Both the position numbers and the translations under genes were made by a program. The notes under the pieces are model-generated. The model searched no databases, was not told the origin of the DNA, and saw only the letters and a list, made by a program, of their open reading frames with translations. Below, one piece after another: positions 1 through 7,358 of a stretch of DNA of 9,367 nt; within the stretch, counting starts at the first letter, position 1; each line of letters starts with the position of its first letter. Source of the DNA: Halanaerobiales bacterium (GTDB lineage Bacteria > Bacillota_F > Halanaerobiia > Halanaerobiales > DTU029). The stretch covers positions 1 through 9,367 of the forward strand of contig JADQBV010000445.1 of assembly GCA_016278415.1 (NCBI GenBank). The letters are read 5' to 3'.

Positions 1-651
1 ATGGATTGCTTTGAAATTAAAGATATTAATTTTTGTTTAGAAGGTGGTAGTAAGGTTGTTGGAATATTACCTGGAAGTAGGGAAGAAGCATATGTAAATC
101 TGAAGTTTATACTTAAAATTATAAATAGGCTTGAGTATTTAAATTCTATAAAACTAGATTACCTGGTAGCTATGGCTTCAAATCTTTCATTGGATAGATT
201 GAAAAAAGTCGTTAATGAAATGGACTGGAATACAGAACAATCTTCTATTGAAGAAAAAGAGTTAGGTATTTATCTAAAGTTAGTTTCATCTAGTGGGGAA
301 AGTGTGGTTAGAATTATTTATCATCATTTTGGAGATGTTCTAAATAAATCAGATATATTTATTGGTTTAGCAGGTACAGCCAATGAACAGGCTGTTGGGA
401 TGGGGAAACCCCTTATATCATTTCCGGGAGGAGGCTCACAATTTACTGAAAAATTTGCTAAAGATCAAAAAAGATTATTGGGAAATTCAGTAGTATTGCT
501 AAAAAACGATTTGGAAAAAATAAGCAATAAACTAGTAGAAATAATTAATAATAAGGAGTTATATAGCGCAATGTCTACAACTGGAAAACAAAGAATGGGC
601 AAGCCAGGAGCTACTAAAGAGATGGTAAATATTATAATAGAGCTTTTATAA
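1..651 (+). CDS. Lipid-A-disaccharide synthase-related glycosyltransferase (5' partial)
   Basis: This is the C-terminal 216 residues of an LpxB-like, GT-B fold glycosyltransferase, probably of the lipid-A-disaccharide-synthase-related group rather than true LpxB. Visible motifs are ILPGSREEAYVN (residues 22-33), the start of the nucleotide-sugar-binding domain, then SDIFIGLAGTANEQAVGMGKP (117-137), where family members recognise the UDP-sugar, and FPGGGSQFTEKFAKDQKRLLG (141-161). Family members run to roughly 400 residues, so about half is missing. The ATG at base 1 is almost certainly an internal methionine: MD before the LPGSR region matches the conserved GNPxMD segment that closes the N-terminal domain. 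Such enzymes act at the cytoplasmic membrane face; the actual acceptor cannot be read from sequence. The next gene starts 86 bases downstream on the same strand. No frameshift or missing motif is seen in the part present. Confidence 0.82.
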   Translation: MDCFEIKDINFCLEGGSKVVGILPGSREEAYVNLKFILKIINRLEYLNSIKLDYLVAMASNLSLDRLKKVVNEMDWNTEQSSIEEKELGIYLKLVSSSGESVVRIIYHHFGDVLNKSDIFIGLAGTANEQAVGMGKPLISFPGGGSQFTEKFAKDQKRLLGNSVVLLKNDLEKISNKLVEIINNKELYSAMSTTGKQRMGKPGATKEMVNIIIELL

Positions 652-718
652 TAAAAATAAGTTTGTGATGGCTTATATTTATTCATATTTCACTTAATTT
701 GTCTGATTTGATTACAGC

Positions 719-728
719 GAGAGGAAGG
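719..728 (+). promoter_or_regulatory. Shine-Dalgarno site fixing the O-antigen ligase start
   Basis: The purine-rich run GAGAGGAAGG lies 9 bases before ATG 738. The alternative in-frame TTG at 699 has only pyrimidine/A-rich sequence before it and would put this SD inside the coding region, so ATG 738 is preferred. Confidence 0.6.
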
Positions 729-737
729 ATTCTTGAT

Positions 738-1841
738 ATGAAACAAAATAATGTAAATAGTTGGGAAAGATTTTTTGGATTGACTTTAAATATAAATCCC
801 CTTTTTAATATTATAGGAATAATAGTATTAAGTATAAAAAAAAGAGATAGATTCAAAAAAATTTATACCGATAGTGTGAGTTTATACTTCTGGATTGGAC
901 TTGTCTTATCTGGAATAATAAGTATTATATTATCTTATAATAAATCCTTTGCAATTACATCCTTTTTTATACCATTTTTATTTATATGGTTTTATGTTTT
1001 AGGAAGATGGTATATTGATAGACCTATTAGATTTTTAAAAGATGTAATAAAAGGTACAGCTTTTCTTGGTTTATTGTCTATACTCTTATACATTTTTAAA
1101 TTTGACTTAATTATAAAAGATATTGTCTTGATAAGAGGTACTGACCCTCGTGGGTTTATATTAGGAATTGGGGATAATGGACTTGCTGTATTGCTTCAGG
1201 TAGGAATTGTAGGTGCATTAGGTTTAATGGTTATAGAAAAGAACAAACATAATATTTTTGAGAACATCATTTATTTTATTTTGTCATTAGGTGGCTTAAT
1301 AATAAGTAATTCTCGAGGAGCTATGGTTGGAAGTATGGCAGGAATTTTATTTTTAACATTAGTTATATCATGGAAAATAATAGTTTTTTTTGGAGGAATA
1401 TCTGTTTTTTCTATAATGATTTCTCCTAGATTATTATACAGGATAAAAAGTATTTTTGATCTTGAAAAAAACGGCATCCGTATTAAAATTTGGATAGGAA
1501 CATTGAGACTTATTAAGGATCATTTATGGTTTGGTACAGGTCCAGGTAATTTTAGTGAAGTTTATGAAAATTATAGATTAATAGGGGAGCACGAGCATGC
1601 AGTATCTCCTCATAACAACTATCTTAATATAGTTTCAGGTTGGGGTCTGATAGGTGGATTTCTATTTTATGGATGGATTTTATTTGTAATAATTAGGAGA
1701 TGGTATAAGGGTGTTAATAAGTATCAAATAATAATTATGGCAATTTTAATATCATTTTGGGTACATGTTTTATTTAATGACTTAGCTTTCCCATATGTAG
1801 GTATACTTTTAGGTTGTCTTGATAATGAAAAAATTTGTTAG
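738..1841 (+). CDS. O-antigen ligase / polymerase family membrane protein
   Basis: A 367-residue polytopic membrane protein of the Wzy/WaaL (Wzy_C) family, which transfers or polymerises undecaprenyl-linked glycans on the outer face of the cytoplasmic membrane. Hydrophobic segments lie at about 22-34, 48-66, 70-92, 105-121, 141-165, 174-190, 196-228, 298-319 and 328-358. Family landmarks are the SNSRGA segment (190-195) at a helix end, the basic run RIKIW (248-252), GTGPGNF (266-272) and the periplasmic EHEHAVSPHNNY stretch (284-295), whose histidines and HNN match the conserved H-x-HN of the ligase loop, followed by GWGLIGG (301-307). It is slightly shorter than many ligases (400 or more residues) but has both the transmembrane core and the large loop. 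Ligase and polymerase cannot be separated on sequence alone. It sits between the LpxB-like gene and the UbiA gene, consistent with envelope glycan assembly. Confidence 0.83.
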   Translation: MKQNNVNSWERFFGLTLNINPLFNIIGIIVLSIKKRDRFKKIYTDSVSLYFWIGLVLSGIISIILSYNKSFAITSFFIPFLFIWFYVLGRWYIDRPIRFLKDVIKGTAFLGLLSILLYIFKFDLIIKDIVLIRGTDPRGFILGIGDNGLAVLLQVGIVGALGLMVIEKNKHNIFENIIYFILSLGGLIISNSRGAMVGSMAGILFLTLVISWKIIVFFGGISVFSIMISPRLLYRIKSIFDLEKNGIRIKIWIGTLRLIKDHLWFGTGPGNFSEVYENYRLIGEHEHAVSPHNNYLNIVSGWGLIGGFLFYGWILFVIIRRWYKGVNKYQIIIMAILISFWVHVLFNDLAFPYVGILLGCLDNEKIC

Positions 1842-1940
1842 ACAATAAGTATAGTTTGTAGTCAAAGTAAAGCACAATAAAAATATGAAGGAAAATTGTT
1901 GTTTATGAAGAAATAGATAAATATGTGAATTATATTTCTT

Positions 1941-1949
1941 AAAGGTGGT
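1941..1949 (+). promoter_or_regulatory. Shine-Dalgarno site for a TTG start
   Basis: AAAGGTGGT lies 8 bases before TTG 1958. It is the best SD in the area and supports this TTG rather than ATG 1997, which has only a weak purine stretch before it. Confidence 0.6.
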
Positions 1950-1957
1950 CATTAAAA

Positions 1958-2856
1958 TTGGATCTGAAGGTGTCAAATAGTGTAGAAAAAAGAGATATGA
2001 ATGTTATTTTTGGAATATTTTATTCATTACGACCGAAACAATGGACTAAAAACTTACTTGTCTTTGCTGGAATTTTGTTTTCGAAAAATTTATTTGACTA
2101 TTCTCTATTAATAACTGCAATACTGGGTTTTTGTATATTTTCACTTGTTTCGGGAAGCGTGTATTTACTTAATGATATTAAAGATTTAGAAGAAGATAAA
2201 AAACATCCTAGAAAGTGTTATAGACCACTTCCCTCTGGACGAATTTCTGTTAAACAGGCTATATTTGGATTACTATTGATATTTTCTTTTTCTATAACAA
2301 CGTCATTTTTTATTAATACATATTTCGGTATAGTACTATAATATACTTTTTAATTGTTAATCTATATACATTTTATTTAAAAAAAATTGTTATTTTAGAT
2401 GTATTATCAATTTCTATTGGTTTTGTGCTAAGGGCAATTGCTGGTGTAGTAATTGTGGAAACATATATTTCTCCTTGGTTAATTATTTGTACTGTTTTAT
2501 TAGCTCTTTTTTTAGCATTAAGTAAAAGGAGACATGAGCTTTCTATTTTGAAAGAAGAAGCTAGATTACATAGAAAAGTTTTAAAGGAATATACCATTCC
2601 CTATTTAGACCAGATGATTACGATTGTTACCGCTGGTACTATTGTTTCTTATTCTTTGTATACATTTAATTCAGAAAGTATTTATTTAATGGCTACAATA
2701 CCATTTGTTTTATACGGTATTTTTCGATATTTATATTTAATTCATAAACATAATATGGGTGGAAGTCCTGAAATTATTTTCTTAGAAGATAAACCTTTAC
2801 TTATAAATATTGGGTTATGGGGTATTGTATGTGTATTTATTTTATACTTTACATAA
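1958..2856 (+). pseudogene. Decaprenyl-phosphate phosphoribosyltransferase (UbiA family), frameshifted
   Basis: The family enzyme transfers 5-phosphoribose from PRPP to polyprenyl phosphate, giving polyprenyl-phosphoryl-5-phosphoribose at the cytoplasmic membrane. The first part (1958-2341, 127 residues) carries RPKQWTKN (25-32), the metal-binding NDIKDLEEDKKHP motif (72-84) and RPLPSG (89-94). The second part is in a different frame: it reads LKKIVILDV up to GFVLRAIAG (about 2377-2445), then LSKRRHE (2518-2538), and ends at 2856. Both halves match the same enzyme, and the frame-1 sequence from 2341 (IYFLIVNLYTFYLKKIVILD) continues it without a gap. Adding one base near 2339-2341 gives a 299-residue protein, the usual family size. 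The first frame stops at 2339 (TAA), and the second-frame GTG at 2425 has no SD, so separate translation of the C-terminal half is unlikely. It may be a true inactivating deletion or a sequencing error. The PHP gene begins 18 bases downstream. Confidence 0.85.
2329..2340. repeat. Perfect 12-bp palindrome at the frameshift
   Basis: TATAGTACTATA equals its own reverse complement and ends one base before the end of the premature stop codon (2339-2341). It lies inside the short interval (2317-2341) where both reading frames are open and where the lost base must be. Small perfect palindromes are plausible sites for slippage or small deletions; that link is inference. Confidence 0.7.
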
Positions 2857-2874
2857 TTGAAAGAGGGATAAGAT

Positions 2875-3552
2875 ATGTCAAAAATTGATCTTCATATTCA
2901 CACAAATTATTCAAAGGATTGTCTTATGAGTATTTCAAAACTCATGAGAGTTATTGAAAAGAAAGGATTAAATACTGTAGCGATAACAGATCATAATGAG
3001 ATTGAAGGGGCATTAGCATTAAAATATATGAGTAAATCATTTAAAGTAATTATTGGAGAAGAAATAATGACTGATAGTGGGGAGATAATTGCTTTGTTTT
3101 TAAAAGAAAAAATTTCCCCTGGCCTTTCAGTTTCAAAGACTGTAGAAATAATAAAAAGTCAAAATGGACTAGTGTATATACCACATCCATTTGATAGTTT
3201 GCGTAGTTCTGCGATAAAGGAAGATGCTTTAACTTCTATAATATCTCAATTAGATATTATAGAAGTTTTTAATTCGAGGAATGTATTCATAAAAGATAAT
3301 GATAAAGCTGTGGCTTTTGCCCGCAAACATAATGTTTTAAGTGCTGTTGGGAGTGATGCTCACACTTATTGGGAAGTAGGTAATTCATATTTAGAAATGA
3401 AAGATTTTAATGGTTCTAAAGAGTTTCTTGAAAACTTAAATGAAGCAAAATTAGTAAAACAACGTAGTAATCCGTTGGTTCATGCTTGTACAAAAATAAT
3501 TAAATTTTTTGGAGGATTTTATGGAGAAAAAGCTAATAAAGAAGTATCATAA
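2875..3552 (+). CDS. PHP-domain metal-dependent phosphoesterase-like protein
   Basis: A 225-residue soluble protein, almost entirely one PHP domain (polymerase and histidinol phosphatase fold), whose members hydrolyse phosphoester bonds with a bi- or trinuclear metal site. The ligand motifs appear in order: DLHIHT (H7, H9), ITDHNE (D39, H40), GEE (61-63), IPHPF (H104), IEVFNSR (E130, N133) and GSDAH (D161, H163). No signal peptide or membrane segment is seen, so it should act in the cytosol. GAGGG (2863-2867) is 7 bases before ATG 2875. It follows the UbiA gene by 18 bases and overlaps the flippase-like gene by 32 bases, so the three are probably co-transcribed. The substrate is unknown. Its position suggests a phosphorylated lipid-linked sugar or a soluble sugar phosphate, which is inference; a nucleotide phosphoesterase role is also possible. 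Confidence 0.85.
   Translation: MSKIDLHIHTNYSKDCLMSISKLMRVIEKKGLNTVAITDHNEIEGALALKYMSKSFKVIIGEEIMTDSGEIIALFLKEKISPGLSVSKTVEIIKSQNGLVYIPHPFDSLRSSAIKEDALTSIISQLDIIEVFNSRNVFIKDNDKAVAFARKHNVLSAVGSDAHTYWEVGNSYLEMKDFNGSKEFLENLNEAKLVKQRSNPLVHACTKIIKFFGGFYGEKANKEVS
3511..3515 (+). promoter_or_regulatory. Intragenic Shine-Dalgarno site for the flippase-like gene
   Basis: GGAGG lies inside the end of the PHP gene, 5 bases before ATG 3521. It rules against the in-frame TTG at 3509, which would start before the SD, and points to translational coupling with the PHP gene. Confidence 0.65.
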
Positions 3553-4489
3553 ACCAATAGTTACCTGGATTGTTATTGGTATTTTACTAATGGCGATAGT
3601 TATGATGTTATCAGATTTTAAGGCAGTTCTTAAAATACTATCAAATATAAATCTTAAGTATCTACCATTTATCTTACTCTTAGCTCCATTAAACTATTTG
3701 TTTAGATATTTAAAGTGGAATTATTACTTAAAAAAAATAGAAGTTTATTTACCAGCAAAACTTAATAGATGTATTTTTATTAGTGGATTAAGTATGACAA
3801 TAACACCAGGTAAAGTAGGAGAACTTTTAAAATCATATCTTATTAAAGAATATAATGGTACTGATATAAGTGTTACTTCTCCAATTATTGTAGCTGAAAG
3901 AGTAACTGATGCAATTGCTATGATACTTTTGGCTTCAATTGGATCCTTATCATATAATTACGGTCAATATAGTTTATTGATAATTCTTATGCTTTTATTT
4001 TTAGGGATTGCGTCACTTTATTTTGATAGCTTGTTTATGTTTTTAATTAAAATACTATTAAAAATTAAGTTTTTAGGTAAATATATTCACTTGTTAAAAA
4101 AATTTCAGTGTAGTGCAAAAAAACTATTTGATATTAAAAGCCTAATCTTTGCTATTTTAATTGGAATTATATCATGGGGATTTGAAGGTGTTGTAGTTTA
4201 CTTAAGTTTAAGGGCAATTGGTGGCAGTATAAGTTTCTTGGAATCTATTTTTGTTGTATCTTTTTCTTCAATATTAGGAGCAGTTTCAGTATTTCCAGGG
4301 GGTTTAGGAGTTGCTGAAGGTAGTATTATGGGAATATTAATGTTATTAGGAATTCCTAAAGAAATGTCAGCAGCTACAACATTGATTACTCGCTTTTCTA
4401 CATTGTGGCTAGGGGTTGTTATAGGTGTTTTTGGATTATATTTAGTACAAAATTATATATCTAAGGATTTTTTTAAAAATGATTCTTAA
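3521..4489 (+). CDS. UPF0104 / LPG_synthase_TM family flippase-like membrane protein
   Basis: A 322-residue integral membrane protein of the family that forms the transmembrane half of lysylphosphatidylglycerol synthase (MprF) and includes archaeal AglD-like proteins. Hydrophobic segments lie at about 12-30, 46-64, 84-96, 119-143, 150-180, 206-232, 240-275 and 285-310. Two conserved signatures are visible: SGLSMTITPGKVGELLKSYL (88-107) and FPGGLGVAEG (258-267), followed by TTLITRFSTLWLGVVIG (286-302). There is no soluble aminoacyltransferase domain, so it cannot make lysyl-PG; a lipid or lipid-linked sugar transport role is the usual proposal for stand-alone members. The basic N-terminus (MEKKLIKKYHK) favours N-in topology. 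Its start lies inside the PHP gene, and the DUF362 gene follows 69 bases later. The family call is firm; the transported substrate is unknown. Confidence 0.83.
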   Translation: MEKKLIKKYHKPIVTWIVIGILLMAIVMMLSDFKAVLKILSNINLKYLPFILLLAPLNYLFRYLKWNYYLKKIEVYLPAKLNRCIFISGLSMTITPGKVGELLKSYLIKEYNGTDISVTSPIIVAERVTDAIAMILLASIGSLSYNYGQYSLLIILMLLFLGIASLYFDSLFMFLIKILLKIKFLGKYIHLLKKFQCSAKKLFDIKSLIFAILIGIISWGFEGVVVYLSLRAIGGSISFLESIFVVSFSSILGAVSVFPGGLGVAEGSIMGILMLLGIPKEMSAATTLITRFSTLWLGVVIGVFGLYLVQNYISKDFFKNDS

Positions 4490-4558
4490 TGCCAATTTAT
4501 CTGGACTAGTTCACTTATAAACTATTAGATTAGATAAAATATAAGGAGGAAATTTAAG

Positions 4559-5647
4559 ATGGCAAAAAGTAAAGTGGCAGTATTAAAAACTGAACCTAAT
4601 AAAGTGTTGAAAGATTATCATAAAATAATGGTTATGGCCGGAATAGAAAAAGAATTTAATAAAGAAAAGACTACTATTCTAAAAAATAATATTTCCTGGC
4701 ACTTTCCTTATCCTGGGGCAAACACAACACCATGGCAAATGGAGGGTAGCATTCTTGGCTTACATAATTTGGGTTATAATGACATTGTTTGTGTTCAAAA
4801 TAAGACTGTTGTAACCGATGCTTATAAAGGAGAGGATTTAAACAAATATTTGCCTATCTATGATAAGTATGATATACCTGTTAAATATAACTTTAATAAA
4901 AAAGATATGAACTGGGTTAAATATGAACCTAAAGGTAAAATGCTTGTGCTAGATAAAATATTTCCAGATGGTATTGAAATACCTGATTACTTTTTTGATA
5001 AAAATGTGCTTCATCAACCTACTACCAAATGCCATATATATACTACAACAACAGGAGCAATGAAAAATGCTTTTGGTGGTTTGTTAGATATTAAACGTCA
5101 TTATTGCCATAGTCATATTCATGAGACTTTAGTTGATTTATTGAGAATTCAAAAAGAAATCCATTCAGGAATATTTACTGTTATGGATGGAACTACCGCT
5201 GGAAATGGTCCAGGACCACGAACTATGATTCCCTTTATAAAAGACTATATTTTAGCTAGTTCTGACAGTGTTGCTATTGATGCTGTGGCTGCTAAAATGC
5301 TGGGATTTGACCCTTTGAGCATAGATTATATACGTTTGGCTCACGAAGAAGGATTAGGTTGTGGTAATGTTAATGAAATTGAGATCATAGGTGAAGATAT
5401 AACTAATGTTAATTATGGATTTGAAGTAGGAGATAATATGGCAAGTTCTGTTGGGGATTTACTTTGGTTTGGTAATTTTAAATGGTTACAAAAGCTTCTA
5501 TTTCATACACCAGTTGTATATACTTTTATTTTTGGGTCTTTTTTCTATCATGACAAAATATGGTATCCTATAAAAGGGAAAAAGATAGTCGAAGAATGGC
5601 AGGAAAATACTAAGTGGGGACAATTGTTTAAAAGTTATAATCAATAA
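4559..5647 (+). CDS. DUF362 domain-containing protein
   Basis: A 362-residue protein matching DUF362 over most of its length. Typical landmarks are the segment HQPTTKCHIYTTTTGAMKNA (152-171) followed by FGGLLDIKRHYCHSHIHE (172-189), which holds the conserved KxH and KN-xFG elements, then VMDGTTAGNGPGPRTM (208-223), SSDSVAIDAVAAKMLGFDP (234-252) and the EEGLGCGN turn (263-270). Many DUF362 proteins carry an added ferredoxin-type 4Fe-4S domain. Here only four scattered cysteines (C78, C158, C183, C268) are present and no CxxCxxC cluster, so this is a stand-alone DUF362 protein. No signal peptide is evident; a hydrophobic stretch near 313-328 may give membrane contact. AAGGAGG (4543-4549), 9 bases before ATG 4559, is the strongest SD in the window. 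The biochemical function of the domain is not established; the setting suggests a role linked to envelope glycolipids. Confidence 0.85.
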   Translation: MAKSKVAVLKTEPNKVLKDYHKIMVMAGIEKEFNKEKTTILKNNISWHFPYPGANTTPWQMEGSILGLHNLGYNDIVCVQNKTVVTDAYKGEDLNKYLPIYDKYDIPVKYNFNKKDMNWVKYEPKGKMLVLDKIFPDGIEIPDYFFDKNVLHQPTTKCHIYTTTTGAMKNAFGGLLDIKRHYCHSHIHETLVDLLRIQKEIHSGIFTVMDGTTAGNGPGPRTMIPFIKDYILASSDSVAIDAVAAKMLGFDPLSIDYIRLAHEEGLGCGNVNEIEIIGEDITNVNYGFEVGDNMASSVGDLLWFGNFKWLQKLLFHTPVVYTFIFGSFFYHDKIWYPIKGKKIVEEWQENTKWGQLFKSYNQ

Positions 5648-5738
5648 AGTGAAGTTTTTGTGGGATTTATTATCATTAGTTTTAGATTATACAGAAATAA
5701 TAATTCTATAAAAATTATAAAATACGGAAAAAATAAAA

Positions 5739-5746
5739 GAGGTGGG
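5739..5746 (+). promoter_or_regulatory. Shine-Dalgarno site fixing the GT39 start
   Basis: GAGGTGGG lies 3 bases before ATG 5750 (5 bases from its AGGTG core). The frame is open upstream to 5660 (GTG), but that start has no SD, and the extra 30 residues are basic and asparagine-rich, unlike the family N-terminus. Confidence 0.6.
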
Positions 5747-5749
5747 TTT

Positions 5750-7318
5750 ATGAATAAAGAATTACATAATAAATATTTAATATTGCTGTTAATTTTATTG
5801 GGGAGTTTTTTCGTTTTTAAATCATATTATAGTACTTCTTTTCCCATTACTGGAGATGAAGCATATCATTGGGAGTGGTCTCGACATCTTGCTTTAGGCT
5901 ATTATGATCATCCTCCAATGATAGCTTGGATCATGGCTATTATAGGTTCTATAGGAAACATAATTGGAGGACCTATGTTGTTTTGGACTAGACTTCCAGG
6001 TCTTCTTTCAACTATTGGTATATTGATATTAGCTTATTTATTACTTGTTCAAACCACAATGAATAAAAAAATGGGAATATATGGTGTTTTATTTTTGATT
6101 CTAACTCCATTTTTTTCTTTAGGATCAAATTTGGTAACAACAGATCATTCACTAATCTTTTTTTCTGGTTTAACTATTTATTTACTATATCAAGCTCTTT
6201 TTAATAATAGGAATAAATTTTGGTATTATGCTGGTTTAAGTTTGGGCTGTGCTTTTTTGTCAAAATTTATAAGTATTCTATTATTTCCTGGCTTATTTCT
6301 GTTTTTTTTACTATCTCCTGAATATTGGTATTGGTTTAAAAGAAAAGAACCGTATTTATTTATATTAATTGGGATATTGTTATATATACCGAATTTGGTC
6401 TGGAATGCTCAAAACAATTGGGTTACTTTTATGTTTAATTTTTATCGGAATAATTCCCAATTAAGCATAATGAGTTTATTGGGAACAATAGTAGGACAAA
6501 TGGGTATGATTGGAATGCTTTTATTTCCTATATTAATTATTAGTCTTATTAGGGGTGTTAAGCAAGGGGTCAAACTTAAAGATAGAAAAGCTCTTTTCTT
6601 TTCTTTATTATCTCTTTCTGTGTTAGGTTTTTTTGCTCTAGTAGGTCTTTTAGGGAATGTTGGAGCTCACTGGACAGCAATAGCTTACCTTCCTGCAGTA
6701 GTTACATTTTTCTATGTATATCAAGATCTTTTTGATAAAATGCATTTTAAAAAAATCATGTGGTGGAGTTTACATATTGGATTGGTATTATCATTTATTG
6801 TAATTATTGCTATTCATGTGCTTTTATCTTTTAATTATTTATTGCCAGAAGAGATAAATATTGCAGGTGAAACAATAGAAATTAACCATACTTTGTTTGG
6901 TTTTTTTTATGGTTGGGATGAAGTGGGAATACATTTAAACGAATTGCAAACAGAATATGAAGAACAGTTATTTTATGTTACTTCACATTATGCTGTTTCC
7001 AGTATGCTTTCTTTTAATACACCTGGACAACCTTTAGTTAGACTTTTGGGTCAGAAATATATAACAGGTTTGAATTATGTATATTGGAATAATTATAGTG
7101 ACTTAAAAGGGGAAAGTGCAATTTTTATTTGTAAGAACCCTGAAGAAAGCGAAATTCTTTATAGTACATTTCAAAATGTAGAGAAATTAGAGTCACTTGA
7201 GATTTATAATCCTGCAGGACTTAATGTTAGAACTTTTTATTTTTTCTATGCTGAGGGATTTATGGGTAAAGATTTAACTATTACTAATAATAAAGTTATG
7301 TCATGGTTTAAAAATTAA
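5750..7318 (+). CDS. GT39 / ArnT-like membrane glycosyltransferase
   Basis: A 522-residue GT-C fold enzyme of the dolichyl-phosphate-mannose/ArnT (PMT_2) group, which uses a polyprenyl-phosphate sugar donor on the outer face of the cytoplasmic membrane. The first outer loop has the catalytic acidic motif GDEAYHWEWSRH (35-46) followed by GYYDHPPMIAW (50-60), both classic for the family. A second acidic position appears in TTDHSL (130-135), then SKF (171-173). Hydrophobic segments lie at about 8-24, 56-73, 84-101, 109-125, 133-150, 157-190, 201-216, 241-268, 281-300, 305-324 and 337-362. Residues from about 365 to the end form a soluble C-terminal domain, as in ArnT-type enzymes. The sugar and acceptor (lipid A, protein or glycan) cannot be read from the motifs. 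The GT2 gene downstream is a logical source of its lipid-linked donor. No truncation or frameshift is seen. Confidence 0.87.
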   Translation: MNKELHNKYLILLLILLGSFFVFKSYYSTSFPITGDEAYHWEWSRHLALGYYDHPPMIAWIMAIIGSIGNIIGGPMLFWTRLPGLLSTIGILILAYLLLVQTTMNKKMGIYGVLFLILTPFFSLGSNLVTTDHSLIFFSGLTIYLLYQALFNNRNKFWYYAGLSLGCAFLSKFISILLFPGLFLFFLLSPEYWYWFKRKEPYLFILIGILLYIPNLVWNAQNNWVTFMFNFYRNNSQLSIMSLLGTIVGQMGMIGMLLFPILIISLIRGVKQGVKLKDRKALFFSLLSLSVLGFFALVGLLGNVGAHWTAIAYLPAVVTFFYVYQDLFDKMHFKKIMWWSLHIGLVLSFIVIIAIHVLLSFNYLLPEEINIAGETIEINHTLFGFFYGWDEVGIHLNELQTEYEEQLFYVTSHYAVSSMLSFNTPGQPLVRLLGQKYITGLNYVYWNNYSDLKGESAIFICKNPEESEILYSTFQNVEKLESLEIYNPAGLNVRTFYFFYAEGFMGKDLTITNNKVMSWFKN

Positions 7319-7358
7319 TATTAAGTATAAGAAAAAAACCGGTGGTGATTTTTAAAAA

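Noticed and set aside
1..3. ATG at base 1 as a true start
   Set aside because: The translation begins in the middle of the family fold, at the MD of the conserved GNPxMD region, and half the expected length is missing.
465..686. 73-codon open frame on the minus strand
   Set aside because: It lies opposite the LpxB-like gene, has no recognisable domain and is explained by AT-rich coding sequence on the other strand.
1271..1477. 68-codon open frame on the minus strand
   Set aside because: Fully inside the O-antigen ligase gene, which has clear family motifs; no motif on the reverse strand.
1842..1957. Terminator or regulatory RNA in the gap before the UbiA gene
   Set aside because: Only short, weak inverted matches with long loops were found, no GC-rich stem with a T-run, and no riboswitch-like conserved core.
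2317..2341. Programmed ribosomal frameshift in the UbiA gene
   Set aside because: The shared interval has no X-XXY-YYZ slippery heptamer and no clear downstream structure, and this enzyme family is not known to use frameshifting. A one-base mutation or sequencing error is simpler.
2373..2597. 74-codon open frame on the minus strand
   Set aside because: Opposite the C-terminal half of the UbiA gene, whose forward translation matches the family; a shadow frame.
2425..2856. Separate gene starting at GTG 2425
   Set aside because: No SD precedes the GTG, and the same frame matches the UbiA family upstream to about 2341, so this is the second half of the broken gene.
4510..4540. Promoter before the DUF362 gene (TTCACT and TAAAAT)
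   Set aside because: The spacing is 19 bases, the -35 is poor, and the transcription start would fall within the SD, so a usable promoter is unlikely.
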